Assembly (NCBI GenBank): GCA_963662175.1
Contig: OY759224.1
Location: 32,125,489-32,189,488 of the forward strand
Reading direction: 5' to 3'
Source of the DNA: Aradus depressus
Taxonomy: Eukaryota; Arthropoda; Insecta; Hemiptera; Aradidae
DNA length: 64,000 nt
Positions 1-13,500 of the stretch are shown in pieces. Under the pieces are notes generated by a model. The model ran no database searches, was not told the DNA's origin, and worked only from the letters and a program-made list of their open reading frames with translations. Both the position numbers and the translations under genes were made by a program. Every line of letters starts with the position of its first letter. The stretch's first letter is position 1.

Positions 1-44
1 AACCCACCCCAGCAATAAATCAAAGAACATACGAAAAAACTACC

Positions 45-293
45 CTACTTCCCTACTGAGTTCAAGATCGCGGGTTCGGTTTTTTTTTTTTATCTGAGAG
101 GTGAAAAAATCTTGAGCATGCCGTATGTATATGTAATCAATGGTCTCGAGCCTGTACAATGTCAGGTACTTGTTAAAGGCCCGAACTTCCAGAGTAGAGT
201 CAAGCTCATGTCCACCGGTGCGACGAAAGAGAACTATGGTAGTAGGCGATATGACCTCGTAGTTAAAGCCCATGAGTCACAATAACTAACTAG
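45..293 (+). mobile_element. tRNA-SINE fragment, 3'-module A
   Basis: It starts within the tRNA-like head (ctcaagatcgcgggttcg, B-box region). It runs through the core (gagcctgtacaatgtcagg) to the module-A end (gtagtaggcgatatgacc, then tagttaaagcccatgagtca). It lies in the EAAT intron after exon 7. Confidence 0.85.
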
Positions 294-658
294 AAAAAGC
301 TATAATTTTCATGAATGAGATTGTTGAAAATAATGTTGCCTCCAAAATGTAAATTGTAGAATGTTTTGTCAAAATAGACAAAAAGTTGGTAAAGTGCAAA
401 ATATGGGGGCATTATTATATACTTCAGGTACTTAATGCCCAGGTTTTCGATACGACACATATCATATCATTATTGGTATAAGTACCATATCGATACTTCT
501 TTTCAATATTCCTGACAAGTAAAAAACTTCAGCGGGTCAAGCCACGGCTCTGCCAGAACATCTTGGTTCACATGTGCTACTTCTGAGTGTCACAAAGTTT
601 TACTTTCATATTAATTCATTCATTTTATTATTTTACTCTCATATTATCATAATTAGTT

Positions 659-815
659 AGTTATTGTGACTCATGCCCGGGCTTTAACTAGTAGGTCATA
701 TCGCCTACTAGCAGAGCGCACATTCGTCACTCTGGTGAACGTGAGCCCGAATCAACTGTGGGAGTTTTAAATTTTGCCTATTTAGGTTTTTTTAACCTCC
801 CAGATAAAAGAACCT
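659..815 (-). mobile_element. tRNA-SINE 3' fragment, module A
   Basis: Reverse orientation: tgactcatgcccgggcttt, then ggtcatatcgcctacta, then gggagtt..aaattttgcc, ending at the internal cctcccagataaaa. The head is missing. Confidence 0.85.
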
Positions 816-1128
816 ATTATAATAGTGTTATCCAAGTTAGGGATGGCATTCCGCAACCACGGTGAGACCATGCGAATAAAGCCCCACGCTCTAGCCCGCA
901 CAGCATTCTACATGCTGAAAAAGGATGATAAATATTATTACATTAGTCTCACATAAACACTAGATTTTTCCCCATCGATCAAATCAATATATTATAATTT
1001 ATCTAATACAGTGTTTCTGTTAATTTAATTCAATGGTTGATAATGAGACACTAGGAACAAAGTTGAATGATATAAAGACATAAACAGGTTGATAAGGATC
1101 TATTGGACATCCTTCTACAATCGAAATA

Positions 1129-1285
1129 GTTATTATGACTCATGCCCGTGCTTCAACTACTAGGTCATATCGCCTACTACCGAAGCTCTCTTTCGTCACT
1201 CTGGTGGACATGAGCCTGACTCTACTTTGGGAGTTCTAAATTTTGTCTACCCTAAATTTTTATTCACATAGGAAGAACTCATGTA
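1129..1285 (-). mobile_element. tRNA-SINE 3' fragment, module A
   Basis: Reverse module-A tail (tatgactcatgcccgtgctt, aggtcatatcgcctactac, ggtggacatgagcc) to ccctaaatttttattcac. It is truncated before the core and head. Confidence 0.85.
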
Positions 1286-1445
1286 TTATAGACACTAATG
1301 ATGGGAGTACTTCCCAAAATGTCTGCAATGGCTCTTTTTTAAAAAAGCAAAAATAATAAATGAGATAAGTGATAAATATATTATATATGAACTCAGAATG
1401 TGCTTACATAACCCAAAAGTAAATAATAAATAAATAGATACATAC

Positions 1446-1592
1446 CATATAGCTCCCATTAACATTTTCAAAAGTACTTCGTAAATGACATTGAAGAAAC
1501 TGATGACTATAGTTTTATTCGGCCCAAGCGTTCCCAGAACTGAGCCGAAAATCAGACAGAAGAATATAATGCCCAGTGTATTTGTTCCATCT
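1446..1592 (-). CDS. EAAT exon 7 (TM4c and TM5)
   Basis: The acceptor is tgctgtttag and the donor is ATATG|GTATGT. It encodes [20 protein letters not shown], then [20 protein letters not shown] and LKMLMGAIW. It matches the DGxNxLGLIVF...GxxxGxxG...FFxxxxEVxxKxxxxIMW block of EAATs. It ends in phase 2. The next exon, expected to start with the rest of Trp and Y-S-P, is not found in 1-1445. Confidence 0.95.
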
Positions 1593-4500
1593 CTAAACAG
1601 CATAAAGAAAGAAACAGAGAGAATAAAATTATTAAATTTGAAATTATATCCAAACGTCAGCAAGTACCAGTCAACGTTTTCGGCTAAAACATGAAAAGAA
1701 AAAACAATGTTATGCGTCAAAGAGGATACATGTGTTTTGGTACGATCGGCGATTATTTTTTGTTTACAGAATGGATCAGAGAATTTGCATTAAATTTTGC
1801 TATAAGAATGAAATAAAGTGCAACAAAGTTTTAGAAATGTTACATATTGCTTTTGTTGAGTCAGCTATGAGTAAAACTAGGGTTTACGAATGGTATAAAA
1901 GCTCGACAAGTGCGGTCGAATGTGAAGGTCATGCTCACTGTGTTTTTCGATTTTAACAGCATGGGTTCTTGCCACAAGGTCAATAAGGAGTACTTTTCCA
2001 AAGCGAAATGGGACAGTAGTTTAATGTCTTTCTGAGATAACAGATGGCACCATTTTCGGAGGTTTGCCCCCTTTTTTCCCCAGTAAAAATTAACCGATTT
2101 TTAATTTGAAGACTGCATTTGTCTCAGTAGAATCATTCAAATGAAGAGTCGATAGGCTTTTATTTCTTGAACATTTAAACATTTTTCTATACAATTTATT
2201 TATAGACATTAATTAAATTACCTATATCAAAATATGCCATAATATTTAGATTTTTGACAATTTTCACTAAATTCTCTACATGAAGGATGAAACAGTAAAA
2301 AAATATACATATTCCCTGAGTGCTCTTGATTTGAGAAATGTTCCTAATTAATGAGTTATTAGTACAAAATAATAGAAGAACACAAAGAGGTCTATGCGAA
2401 TGTTCCGTGCAGCTCCTACCTACAAAAAAATCCGCTAAAACGTCTACATATTCCGGTCAAAATTATAACTTCGCTTTGACTCAACATGTTTTTTTTTTTA
2501 AGGTATCTTCCCATACCTATATACCTTTGAAAAAAAATAGTAACTTCAATTTGATAAGAGTTTATAACTGTTCAATTATTGATTAGCAGGATTGATCAAG
2601 GATAATAATAAGAGATAGATCAGGCGTATGGTCGATAAAAGGAACTACAATTTCTGCCAAACTTTCGGCACTGAGTGTCTTTCCCAGGGGCACATACTAA
2701 CATAGATGTATATAATAGCAATAAGCTTACATAACCTAAAATTAAAGACTCATATCAGCAATGTGTCATTGATAATCACGAGAAACAATACTATTAGAGT
2801 TTATATCATCTCTGATTTGCTTTCGATTTATAACTTCAATTGTATATTATGTAACAATGAGATCCATTCTGATAAGCAGATCTCTGTATCTACTTACCGA
2901 TGAAAAGTAACCTTCTGATAGAATGCAATGTAAGGTTTAAACAATATTAATATTATTAATTATGATGTAGATTTTGTTTAGTTAAAACTTAGGTTTTATT
3001 GTTTCATGTTTACTTTGATTTTATATAAGCTTATTACTAATATTTAAGGGTATACGTTAATACAAGCACTGAGTAAAGAATACTTCACAATCAGTGCCAA
3101 AAGCTTGGCACAAATTCATTTATAATTGAATAAGAAAAAACATTCAAGACTATAACATATAAATTTACGTTTAAGTCCTTTATTACCTGAATTGAAGTTG
3201 TCTTTTAACGGTAGAACTTTCAAATACTTCAAGATTGTCTGAAGAATTTTTATTTTTTTCTATATGAGTATGTTCATACTTGATAGCCACTGGAACATAT
3301 TCTGTGAACGTCTGTAACAACACAAGAGAAAATATCTTGGAAATTTTCAAATCATATTAAAATTAGAAGAAAAAAATATATAAATAATTTTTAAAAACCT
3401 GTATGTACCAGGCGAGGCCTTCTTGATCATGAAGGCCTCCTTTCAGGTTATTAAAGTGTATAGGAAAATGTTTTATTTTTTTACTAATAATACATAGGTA
3501 ATGGTATTTTTTGAAATTGTTTATTTTTTTTTTCTTAAGAAAATTTAAAATAATAAATATAATATTATTAGAAACGATACTCACCTGTTCAAAGGCAGCT
3601 TGGAACAAATTGTCTGGCACAAGATTTCTGTAACAAAAATGGCCTTACCTAGTCTAATCGGAAGGGTTATTACCTTCCATAAGATCTACACGTCTTATAT
3701 CTACGTCTAGTCCAGTCCATTTTTTTTTTATTTTTGTTAATTTGCAAAGAAATTATTATTAAATTAGTAAAAACTAAAAATAATAATTAATAATAGGAAA
3801 GGTAACGTTATAATGAAAACTACTTTTAATGTACCTACTTCATTATAGAAGATGTATGTATGTTGAAGAAAATGTATGTAGTTGAAGTATATGGTTCACA
3901 AATATCAAATTTAACCATTCAATAAAATGTGGATTAAATATAAAATAAATTAACAAAAAACAACATCGTGCATTTGTTTTATTATTGTCAGCACTATTTC
4001 CTGTTGTGTTAGCAGGAAGTTTCACTTTTATTGACATTTTTTCTTTAGCAATAATGAAACATTCCAGAAAGCGGTGCATATATAAAATTAAAACTATTTT
4101 ACTTTTTTCTATTTAAAGAAATATGAACTGCAAAGGTGAGCAATAAAAAATAAATTTAAAAGAAATACAACCGTCGGTGAAGCATCAGAAATTTACTTTC
4201 ACTCCCCCTCCACAACCCGTTGACAGTGTGTGTTAATATTTAGCAGTTAACTTACATAGGCACTCCTAAATCCTCATAATAAATTTTGTGTCAATAAATT
4301 CATTACATAAGCAGTTATTGGCGTTTTTGAAATCGCTAAAATTTAACAGATTATGCCATGGTTGTTTTCATGACTACTCCTGACGATGATGTAATTTATG
4401 TAGAATAGACAATATTTAAGAAAGTTTGTTTTATTTATTTGTTATTTTTTAGCTGATATTTCCTTTTAGCAGTAGCAGATTTACTTACTTAAATTCAAAA

Positions 4501-7500
4501 ATAACAGATTTATTAGCAGAATAGGAGATTGGAACCTGATGAAAGGACGTAAGAACCCCCCGAAATATCATTGTGATAAAGACACTTCCGGAAGAGTTTA
4601 AAAAAAATATTTATTTTAATTTTTAACAAATTAAAAAATGTATCTACTGTATTTATTAGTATTATTATTTTTGTATTCATAAATTTTCATGTTTTTTTAA
4701 ATTAATTTTTCATTCATTTCATTTAATTATTATTTTAATAGTATTTTTATTACTAAACATACCAGTTTTACCCTGAAAGTGTCTCCACATCTTTGTGTAT
4801 CCTCAGGCAAACATTTCTCTATAAATATCTTACTAATAGACCAAAATTCAACTCAGAATCAATTGTGGACTTATTTTGATAATGTCGATGTTAAAAAATC
4901 AACTATTTATTTTTATTTTTTACTATAGGCTTAAAAATCAGGAAAAATATAATTTAATTTAATGTCTATAAAAATAGACATATATTTTTTTTATTCAGTT
5001 TTTATTTTTGTGTTGTGGCTACTACTATTTTACAATTTTCCCTTTTCAAAGGTCATATTTTGTTTTATATAATTTTGAATAGTTTTCGTTTTCTAGTTCC
5101 TTGCACTATATCCATATGTAATATTTTAATATAATTTGTATCTTTTTATTTAATTACTATATCACTTATTTCTTACAATTATATATATTATATACATATA
5201 TAGATTTTCTTTTCTTTTCTATAACTATAAGAATATGTATTCTGTAAAAAAGAAACCATTCATTGTCATAAAGGTTGTATTCTTTAGTAGAATAAAAGTT
5301 TGTCTATGTATGTTATCACTATATTATTATTATTGTTCAACAGTTTCAGACATATCTAATATTAATAACTGTTATTTAGAAGTAGCAGCTATACAAAAAA
5401 AAAACCACTTTTGTCCATCTCTATCCAGGTTTCGCTTATAACATAATCTTCTTCAACACAAATTTCAACAAAAAAAGACAATCAACAAAATTGGTCTATC
5501 CAAGTGTTACCTTCCCTATGGGGTTATACAACTATCCTAGCACTATGGAGTAGGACTCACCTCCCCATGTCAAGAAACCCATCCAAAGGTTTGATGACTT
5601 TGACGGACTGTTGGCTCATGGTGGAGTTGGCTCGAACCTGAGGACTTCCAGGATGAATGGCAAGAACCAGGGCCATTCCAAGACAAACGTTGATCACTGA
5701 AGTGAAGACGAAATAGGCCATTGTTCGAAGTGCGATTTTACCGTTCTTGGTGATGTTCAGTGTGGCTGTGCCTGCACAATCATAAAAATATATATATATC
5801 ATATACTTTGTATTTTAATAAGATGTATTAATGGATACAGAGAACAATAGACAATGATAAATTTTAACAATAAATGCCAACGAACATTGTTTTTAAAAGT
5901 AAATTGAACGCTTAGGCCTAATTTTGAAAATAATTTGATTTCTAAAGATCTTAAAGATAAACAATATTAATCTTTTTTTTTTGCTTCCCCGCTGCTATAC
6001 GAAATAGGTATAAGAGAAGTTATGTAATCGGTCTACAATCCAATGCGGAGTTTTCAACGGGATTTCATGTTTTCCGACCTCCTGATTACAACAATGAAAA
6101 AAAAATAATAATAAAACACTTTCATTAGATTCCACACTGTTCGGGTAAGATATGCCACTGATGATGACGCAATTGCGTTGAAAGCGTGTTCTAGTTGGAG
6201 ATAAAACAGTGGGAAGACAACGTCTTTTATTTGAGAAGTCTCGCCCCACAACATCCTTATTATGACTTAATATGTCGATTATGTGATAGTACATAAGTAT
6301 TTCTATTTAAAATAGCCTAAAATGTATTGAAGAAATGGGTTTAGTTATTATGATTCATGCCCGGGCTTTAACTAAAAGGTCTTATCGCCTACTACCAGAT
6401 CGCTCTTTCGTCACTCTGGTGGACATGAGCCTAACTCTACTATGATAATCCTAAATTTGTATTTAGGGTAAAGATCTTTAACGAGTACCTGACATAGTAC
6501 AGGCTCGAAACCATTGCTTAACGTCCCATCCGAAGGACGGCGTCCTCAAGGTTTTTCCACTTCCCAGATAAAAAAAACCTAAAAACCTCGACCGGGTTTC
6601 TAACCCGCGATCTTGAGCTCAGTAAGCAAGCATACATACCACTGAGCTACCGGCGCCCTCTGAAGAAATGGATTTAATGAGAAAATAAGGCTTTGCGAAA
6701 AGAATAAATGTTTAGTTAAACCATTTAAGAATCCAAGAATTGATATGTGATAGTAAGATGTTTTGGGACGAGATTTCTCATAGAAATAAAAGACGTTGTC
6801 TTCCCACTGTTTTATTTTAGTCCAGAACCGGTTTCATCAGTGGTTCATCCCACCCAGACAGCACAGCGGTTAAAGAACAAATCCAACAATTGTTTATTTG
6901 ACGTATACCCTTTTACACCTCTGGTAGATCTAGGGTCGAGACTGAGGACAGTTGTTGTATACAAGGTTGACATACGTACCCATAATGAGACAAGAGATGA
7001 CGAAGGGTAGTATCATAAGTTTGAGGACCCTCATGAAGAGCTCTCCAGGATAGGAGATGAGGACGACCACGTCCTGGCTGGGGTTTAGAGGACGAAGAGC
7101 AACTCCTGCAACAGAAAATATAAAAAGTTAAATTAGGTTTTATTATTTTCATTTTACTTTAATTTCAGTTTATAAAACTTTATTACTATTCTATATATAA
7201 AAAGTAAAGAAAAAACGTATGTTTTTTTAAAAATATTGTCTATTTCACAAATATCAATATTTGTTAAGTCGTGTCTGAAGATGGTAGCAATACCGAAAGT
7301 ACTCCCATATTATATATTATTTGTGAAATAGACAATATTTGTAAAAAACATACTTTTTGACGTGACAACGTCTTATAATTTGGTAGGCCGGCACCCCATT
7401 TTCGAAAACTGCGTTATGTTACTTTCGGTAACACGTAACACACACATCGCATGCGCCGAGAGAGAGAGAGAGAGACAGCTGTTACTACTAATACAGAATA

Positions 7501-10500
7501 GGTTAGGTTAGGTTTTATGACTCATGCCCGGGCTTTAACTACGAGGTCATATCGCCTACTACCAGAGCGCTCTTTCGTCACTCTGGTGGACATGAGCCCG
7601 ACTCTACTGTGGGAGTCCTAAATTTTGCCTACCCTAAATTTTTATTCACCTAGGGCAGGGGTCTTTAACGAGTACCTGACATCGTACAGGCTCGGGACCA
7701 TCGCTTAACGTCCCATCCGAAGGATGGCGTGCTTAAGTTTATTTTACCTCCCAGATAAAATAAACTAAGGGCCATGGTCGGGTTTCGAACCCACGTTCTT
7801 GAGCTCAGAATGCAAGCACGCATACCACTGAGCTACCGGCGCCCTCTAATACAGAATATATATTATATTATAGTACAGCTGTTACTTTCTGTATATACAG
7901 ATAACCTAGTTATCCAATATTATTATTAGATATACACAGATTAATAATAAACTCGTTTTTTAAGTGTTATGCTTATGAATGTTTTCTTTCTATATTGTTT
8001 TTAAATTGTTTCAAGGTTCAAAAATGTTATTGAAATTATTTGTTATATTTGATTCTTGACACTTTCGCTATCTTGCAACTCAGACGTTTACACGCTCATT
8101 TCGCCACGCATCGGAGTTGCACGCACCCGATTTTTTTTCTTTACTTTTTATTACTGTGTTTCACAATATCATTGCAAAAAATGTTAAGTAAAATAATTTC
8201 ACTAATATTTTGAAATTTCCCAATATTTAATATTATAAAATTATAATTTAGTTGTAAAAAAACGTTAGACGTAAAGCGATGGTTACGATGTCAGGTACAG
8301 TAGAGCTAACAGGGAAGGGGTAAGAGCATTGGATGCTTAGGTCCCTAGGTGTATACACTAGCACCTACCTCTACCCTCACTGGGGTCTAATATTATTTTG
8401 GTCTAGTTTCACAAAAAAAATTATTATTTAAACAAAATCTAGGAAACAATAACAATAAATAAACGGTTATCAAATTATTTATAGTTCACAAGTCGCCGAA
8501 AAATTCACAACATAACAAACGTTACCGCATTAACAAAATTAGATTTGAATCTTTCCGTTGGGTCCTTGAATGACAGCGGTTATTCAATCAAATCTATCTA
8601 AACATAGGATTTGGCACTATTTTCGAACGTGCTTTCCAAAAATGGCCTATTAAAAAACTATTTTGTCTGAGATAAACACATCCATTTATACAGGAGCCTC
8701 ACTTTCTTAATAGGTAATACACCTCTACTGCCCCACATAGATGAAGTATACGGGAAGTTATGTAATCGATCAAAAATTCAAGTTTTAACCAAAATTTCAT
8801 GTCAGAGGAACACCTGATTCTAAACATTAAAAAAAAAAATGTTATCTGTTGGTGTAGACTCTAGATACTAACTCCCGATAGAAAAAATATATCAACACCA
8901 ATTAAAATCCAACAAAATCGGCTCAAATGAAAGAAAGGATCAGAGGGTAGGGGCTTAACAGCGTTGGCGTAGCTAACATAATTCTGGGGGGGCAACCGGT
9001 CAACACGACCGAGATAATAAAACAATAGTTTACATTTCTCAATCATATTTTTAGTTTAAGTTTAATTAAACTTAATAAATAACAATCAGGTACTATACAC
9101 AAAATATTAGTATGTTGTAAAAAAGTAATCAACCCACATTTAAATCAACATTTAAAATTCATTCAGTATTATACAATAAGTAGTAGGAAGTATCCTCAAA
9201 TAATTTCAACAAATCGGTCCAACACTTTTTCAGCTGAAATTAATTGTTTTCTATTTCTTTCTCGTTCAGCTGACAGCACTAAATGTACTCTAAAAAACAA
9301 TTTTTCTTAATTTTTTACGACTTTCATTGAATACATTCTTAAATATGCATTTAATCTTAATAATCTTTTATATTTTAGGTAAAAATAGCACCGCCTTGCG
9401 GAGTTTTTGGGAGAGATTTTAAAATTGCAGCGCGTTTTGTTGTGACACGCACTCGCCGATTGGCAGCATTCGTTGAAGTACACGTTTAAGAAAGCGTAAT
9501 TTTGAATGCGAATAACGTTTGACTGGGAACTGAAGCTTTCTATATCCTTGAGTTGTCCGTTATATGTTATAATTTTTTTTAATAAGGTACATTAGATCAC
9601 ACTTTTCTGGAGGGGGCCGTGCCCACCCCTGCCCCCCCCCCCCCCCCCTAGTTACGCCAACGCTTAACAGAAAAACATTAAGAACTGCGAAGTTGAGGGA
9701 AGTTGAGGTCCGGTCATGTAAATAAAAAATTTGTAGGTGAATCACCAGATGTGTACTTCCCCAGCAAGAATTAATCAATAACGTTTTCACTCTCCCTCCA
9801 AAGCCAATCTTGGACTAAAAATCAATATTTGACTTAATTTTGTTTCGATACATTCATTACATCAGCAGTTATTCGGCTATTTAAGTCCATGCGCCATTCC
9901 TCGACCTATTAACTGGTGACATGTCTACTCACAACTCAGATTCTTTTTTTCAAATAATTTCCTATATGTAGATGACCTACAATTATTTTTTTAAGATTTT
10001 TGGTGCAAAATTGGGTTCAGGGGAAATTTTCCATTTAGAGTATCAATTTTTCTGAGTCACACTTGTACAGCCAGTAGTCCTTTAGCCTCTACACTGTACG
10101 AGTGGGTTGTGCAACTAATGACGCTGTTGCGTTGAAAACATGTTCAGGTCAAATATAAAACAGTATTCTATAAGAAATTTCGTACCACAACCTCATACTA
10201 TCACATATGAAAAAACATGTATGTTTGTCTTAGTGAACATGTCTGTGAACACGATACCTTCCGATAGAATGAATGTATTTTGTACATGTATCCAGAACCC
10301 TCGTAAGGACAACATCTATTAATTTTCAGTCAAATCGATCAATGGAAAGGGAGGGATTAGGAGGGAGGCTTAAAACAATACTAACTTCCATTTTAATGAA
10401 TGTAATTGACACAAAATTTAATATGACGATTCAGAAGCCACTGTGTAAGTCAAATATTGACTTTTAGCCCAAACGATCGATTGATTTTGGGGGGGAGAGC

Positions 10501-13500
10501 GAAAATGTAATTGATTAATTCGTGCTGGGGAAGTTGATAGCCCCTGATTCACCGTACGCTCTGTATTGATATTGATATCGACACACAGTATATATTCATA
10601 TATATGTTTTCCAAAAATTAATTTCGTTAATATTTAACGGAGCCCTTATCGTGTGAGGCCTGTCTCGCAGTCGACCGTCTTTTTTTTTAAACATTTATTC
10701 ACGAACAGTTTTAAACAGTTTTTTTTTTTAAATGGAAGGGTGACATTTGACAAATGTGAGTTAGTAGAAAATTTGACGACAATCAATGTTGTATAATATA
10801 TGATTGGAAGAGTAATTTATAGATCATTCTGTATTTAAAGTTGAAAATGACAAGAAGTCGAAACGTCTGAATGAAATAAAGAAAATATTGTTTTAAAATA
10901 AAAATACCTCAATTGCCTCTAATTACCATATTGAAAGATCATACAAAGTAAGATGTAATAAATTCAAATTGATATTACAGTTATAACTAGGAAAATTGTG
11001 AAGATTTTAAACTAACGATTGTATAAAAAATATTTCTAAACTTTTCATGGGCCCTCCTTCCGCCATATTTCATTCTGATGGATCTCGTGCCACTGTCTGT
11101 AAAGCTCTTCCACGTCAGTGATTCCTATTGATCTTCCTGCTCCTCGTTAGCATCCTGCCTGCCCACCCACTGAACTTGACAAAGCTTCTACTAACATCGA
11201 ACTAGGTTGAAACAAGGAATATCATCAAAGAAATATGTATTTTATTTTATCTTCTTATACCTATAGTCTAAAGAAATATTGTAATCTTGCGAAAATCCGA
11301 TATCGAGGTTTCAACAGATTTTCACGTTTTAAAGTCCCCTAAATACGTTTTGACAATTTTTCATGGGCATTTCGCTCTCTTATTTTCTATTTTGGGCAAT
11401 GGCCAAAATGCTGTATTGCTATTTTGCCGATCTAACACTCATTTTGAATAGTCAATAAAAATATTTTCTAAAATGTTATACCCAAAAATCTTGAAGAACC
11501 ATATGATTTAGGTGGTCCTTGTGACACTAATGTTCCTACATTGACTTCAATGAGAGGGCGCCGGTAACTCAGTGGTATGCGTGCTTGCCTTCTGAGCTTA
11601 AGAACGTGGGTTCGAAACCCGACCGAGGCCCTTAGTTTATTTTATCTGGGAGGTAAAATAAACTTAAGCATCCCGTCCTTCGGATGGGACGTTAAGCGAT
11701 AGTACCGAGCCTGTACGATGTCAGGTACTCGTTAAAGACCCCTGCCCTAGATGAATAAAAATTTAGGTTGGCAAAATTTAGGACTCCCACAGTAGAGTCG
11801 GGCTCATGTCCACCAGACTGACGAAAGAGCGCTCTGGTAGTAGGCGATATGATCTCATAGTTAAAGCCCGGGCATGAGTCATAATAACTAACCTAACCTA
11901 CAATTTACATATAATTATTAATACAATTGGCGACTGTAAAAAAACTTTTTTTTGTCTTATAATGTTGACTCAACTTAGAAGTTATAATGTTGGTCGCAAC
12001 TGTTAACAATACGCAAAAACCAGCTACCAAGAGGACTTGATTGATTGTTGATGTCCTGATTGGCATGAGAGAGGAAGGCCACCCAGCGGTAGCTCCTCAG
12101 GGTGAAATTTAAAAACAATGAATATTATGATTATTATCAATGAATATTATGGGGATATTATTATTTAAGTGGGGGGTTGTAATTTGGGATTATATAAAGT
12201 CACTGTTCCACCTCCTCTTCAATCTCCTGGGAGGATTGTGTGGCAAGTGTGGTGAAGAAAGTGAGTGGATGAATGGATTTGGGTGTGAGTGCAATTTGCT
12301 GTGGAAAAGTCTGTAAAGGTCCTGAATTGTGTCGTGTACTATGTTTATCATGAGGTCATTGTGGTGTTCTGTTACTTACGTATGGTGGGCATTGTGTAAT
12401 GAGTCTGAGTGTCTTTGACTGGAAAACCTGGATACGTTTCAGGTTAGATATTTTAGCCGAACCGTAGATTTGTGAGCCATACATACATCCAGAGTGGTTT
12501 TAGTTGAAATGTGTAGCAGTTACGCTTTTGTGTTAAGGGTAATTTTGAATGTCTGTGCAGAAGAGAATAAAGCATTTTAAATCGTTTGTTTAGTGTACTA
12601 CGTATGAGGCTTGCAAGTGGGTTCCATGTCAGTCGTCTGTCCAGAGTAAGTCCCAAATATCTTACTGTGTTAGTCTGAGGGAGGGGCTTGTAGATAAAAA
12701 CGGCGGGACATTTATCTCGTCTTAATGTAAATGTGATATGTTGTGATTTGTTCGTGTTGAGTTTAATTTTCCAAATGTTGCACCAGTTCTCAATTTGAGT
12801 AACATGGTGTTGTAATGTGAACGAGGCATGTATGGAAGATTCAGCAACAGCTAAGATGGCAGTGGATATGTAAATGACGAACATTTTTAACAAAAAGAAA
12901 TATTTGTAAAATATTGTAAATAATGTCAACATAATTTCATTCTGTAAATAAAATATGTTTTTTTTTTTTTAACACGCTTTTATACTTATGGTATAAATGG
13001 TAAAGTAGGTTGCTAGTTAGTGTGCTATTTGTTGTGGTGTGATGTGATGTGCTATATTGTCTCGACTGGGAGGGAGGGATGTGCTGTTATTGCAAGTAAT
13101 GGATGCTGTTCGACCCTCATCTCACACTTCCATCTATTTAGTTAATCTAATCAAAATAACATCTCTATCATCTGTTCTCGGCTCCTCGCCTCCCCATGCC
13201 ACATAAACAAACGACATAACAACAACGCTCTTCTCTGCCACGTGTGCATCTACGTAAATGAAACGTTACAGGGAGCTATTGGCCAGATTACATCGAAAGT
13301 TTCTCTCAAGATATCCCATAGGAAGTGTCTGTATTGTATTCTGGGATAAAAAGTAATTTAAAAAAAAATATTTTCCACCTTTTTTTTCAACATGTTACAG
13401 TAGACTCTCCCTTATCCGGCGTTCTGTTAACCGGCGCGCTCCCTTAACCGGCGCTCGCAAAATAATATCAAAATTTGTTGAACTAAAACTAACATTCAAT

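Noticed and set aside
1..1445. EAAT exon 8
   Set aside because: No minus-strand sequence continuing W-Y-S-P with an acceptor was found. The stretch is SINE fragments and AT-rich DNA.
7489..7520. TTAGG-type telomere repeat
   Set aside because: Only two to three units, and they belong to the 3' tail of a SINE bounded by a target-site duplication.
12453..12932. Host gene
   Set aside because: The reading matches Jockey-type reverse transcriptase with a lost catalytic motif and frameshifts.
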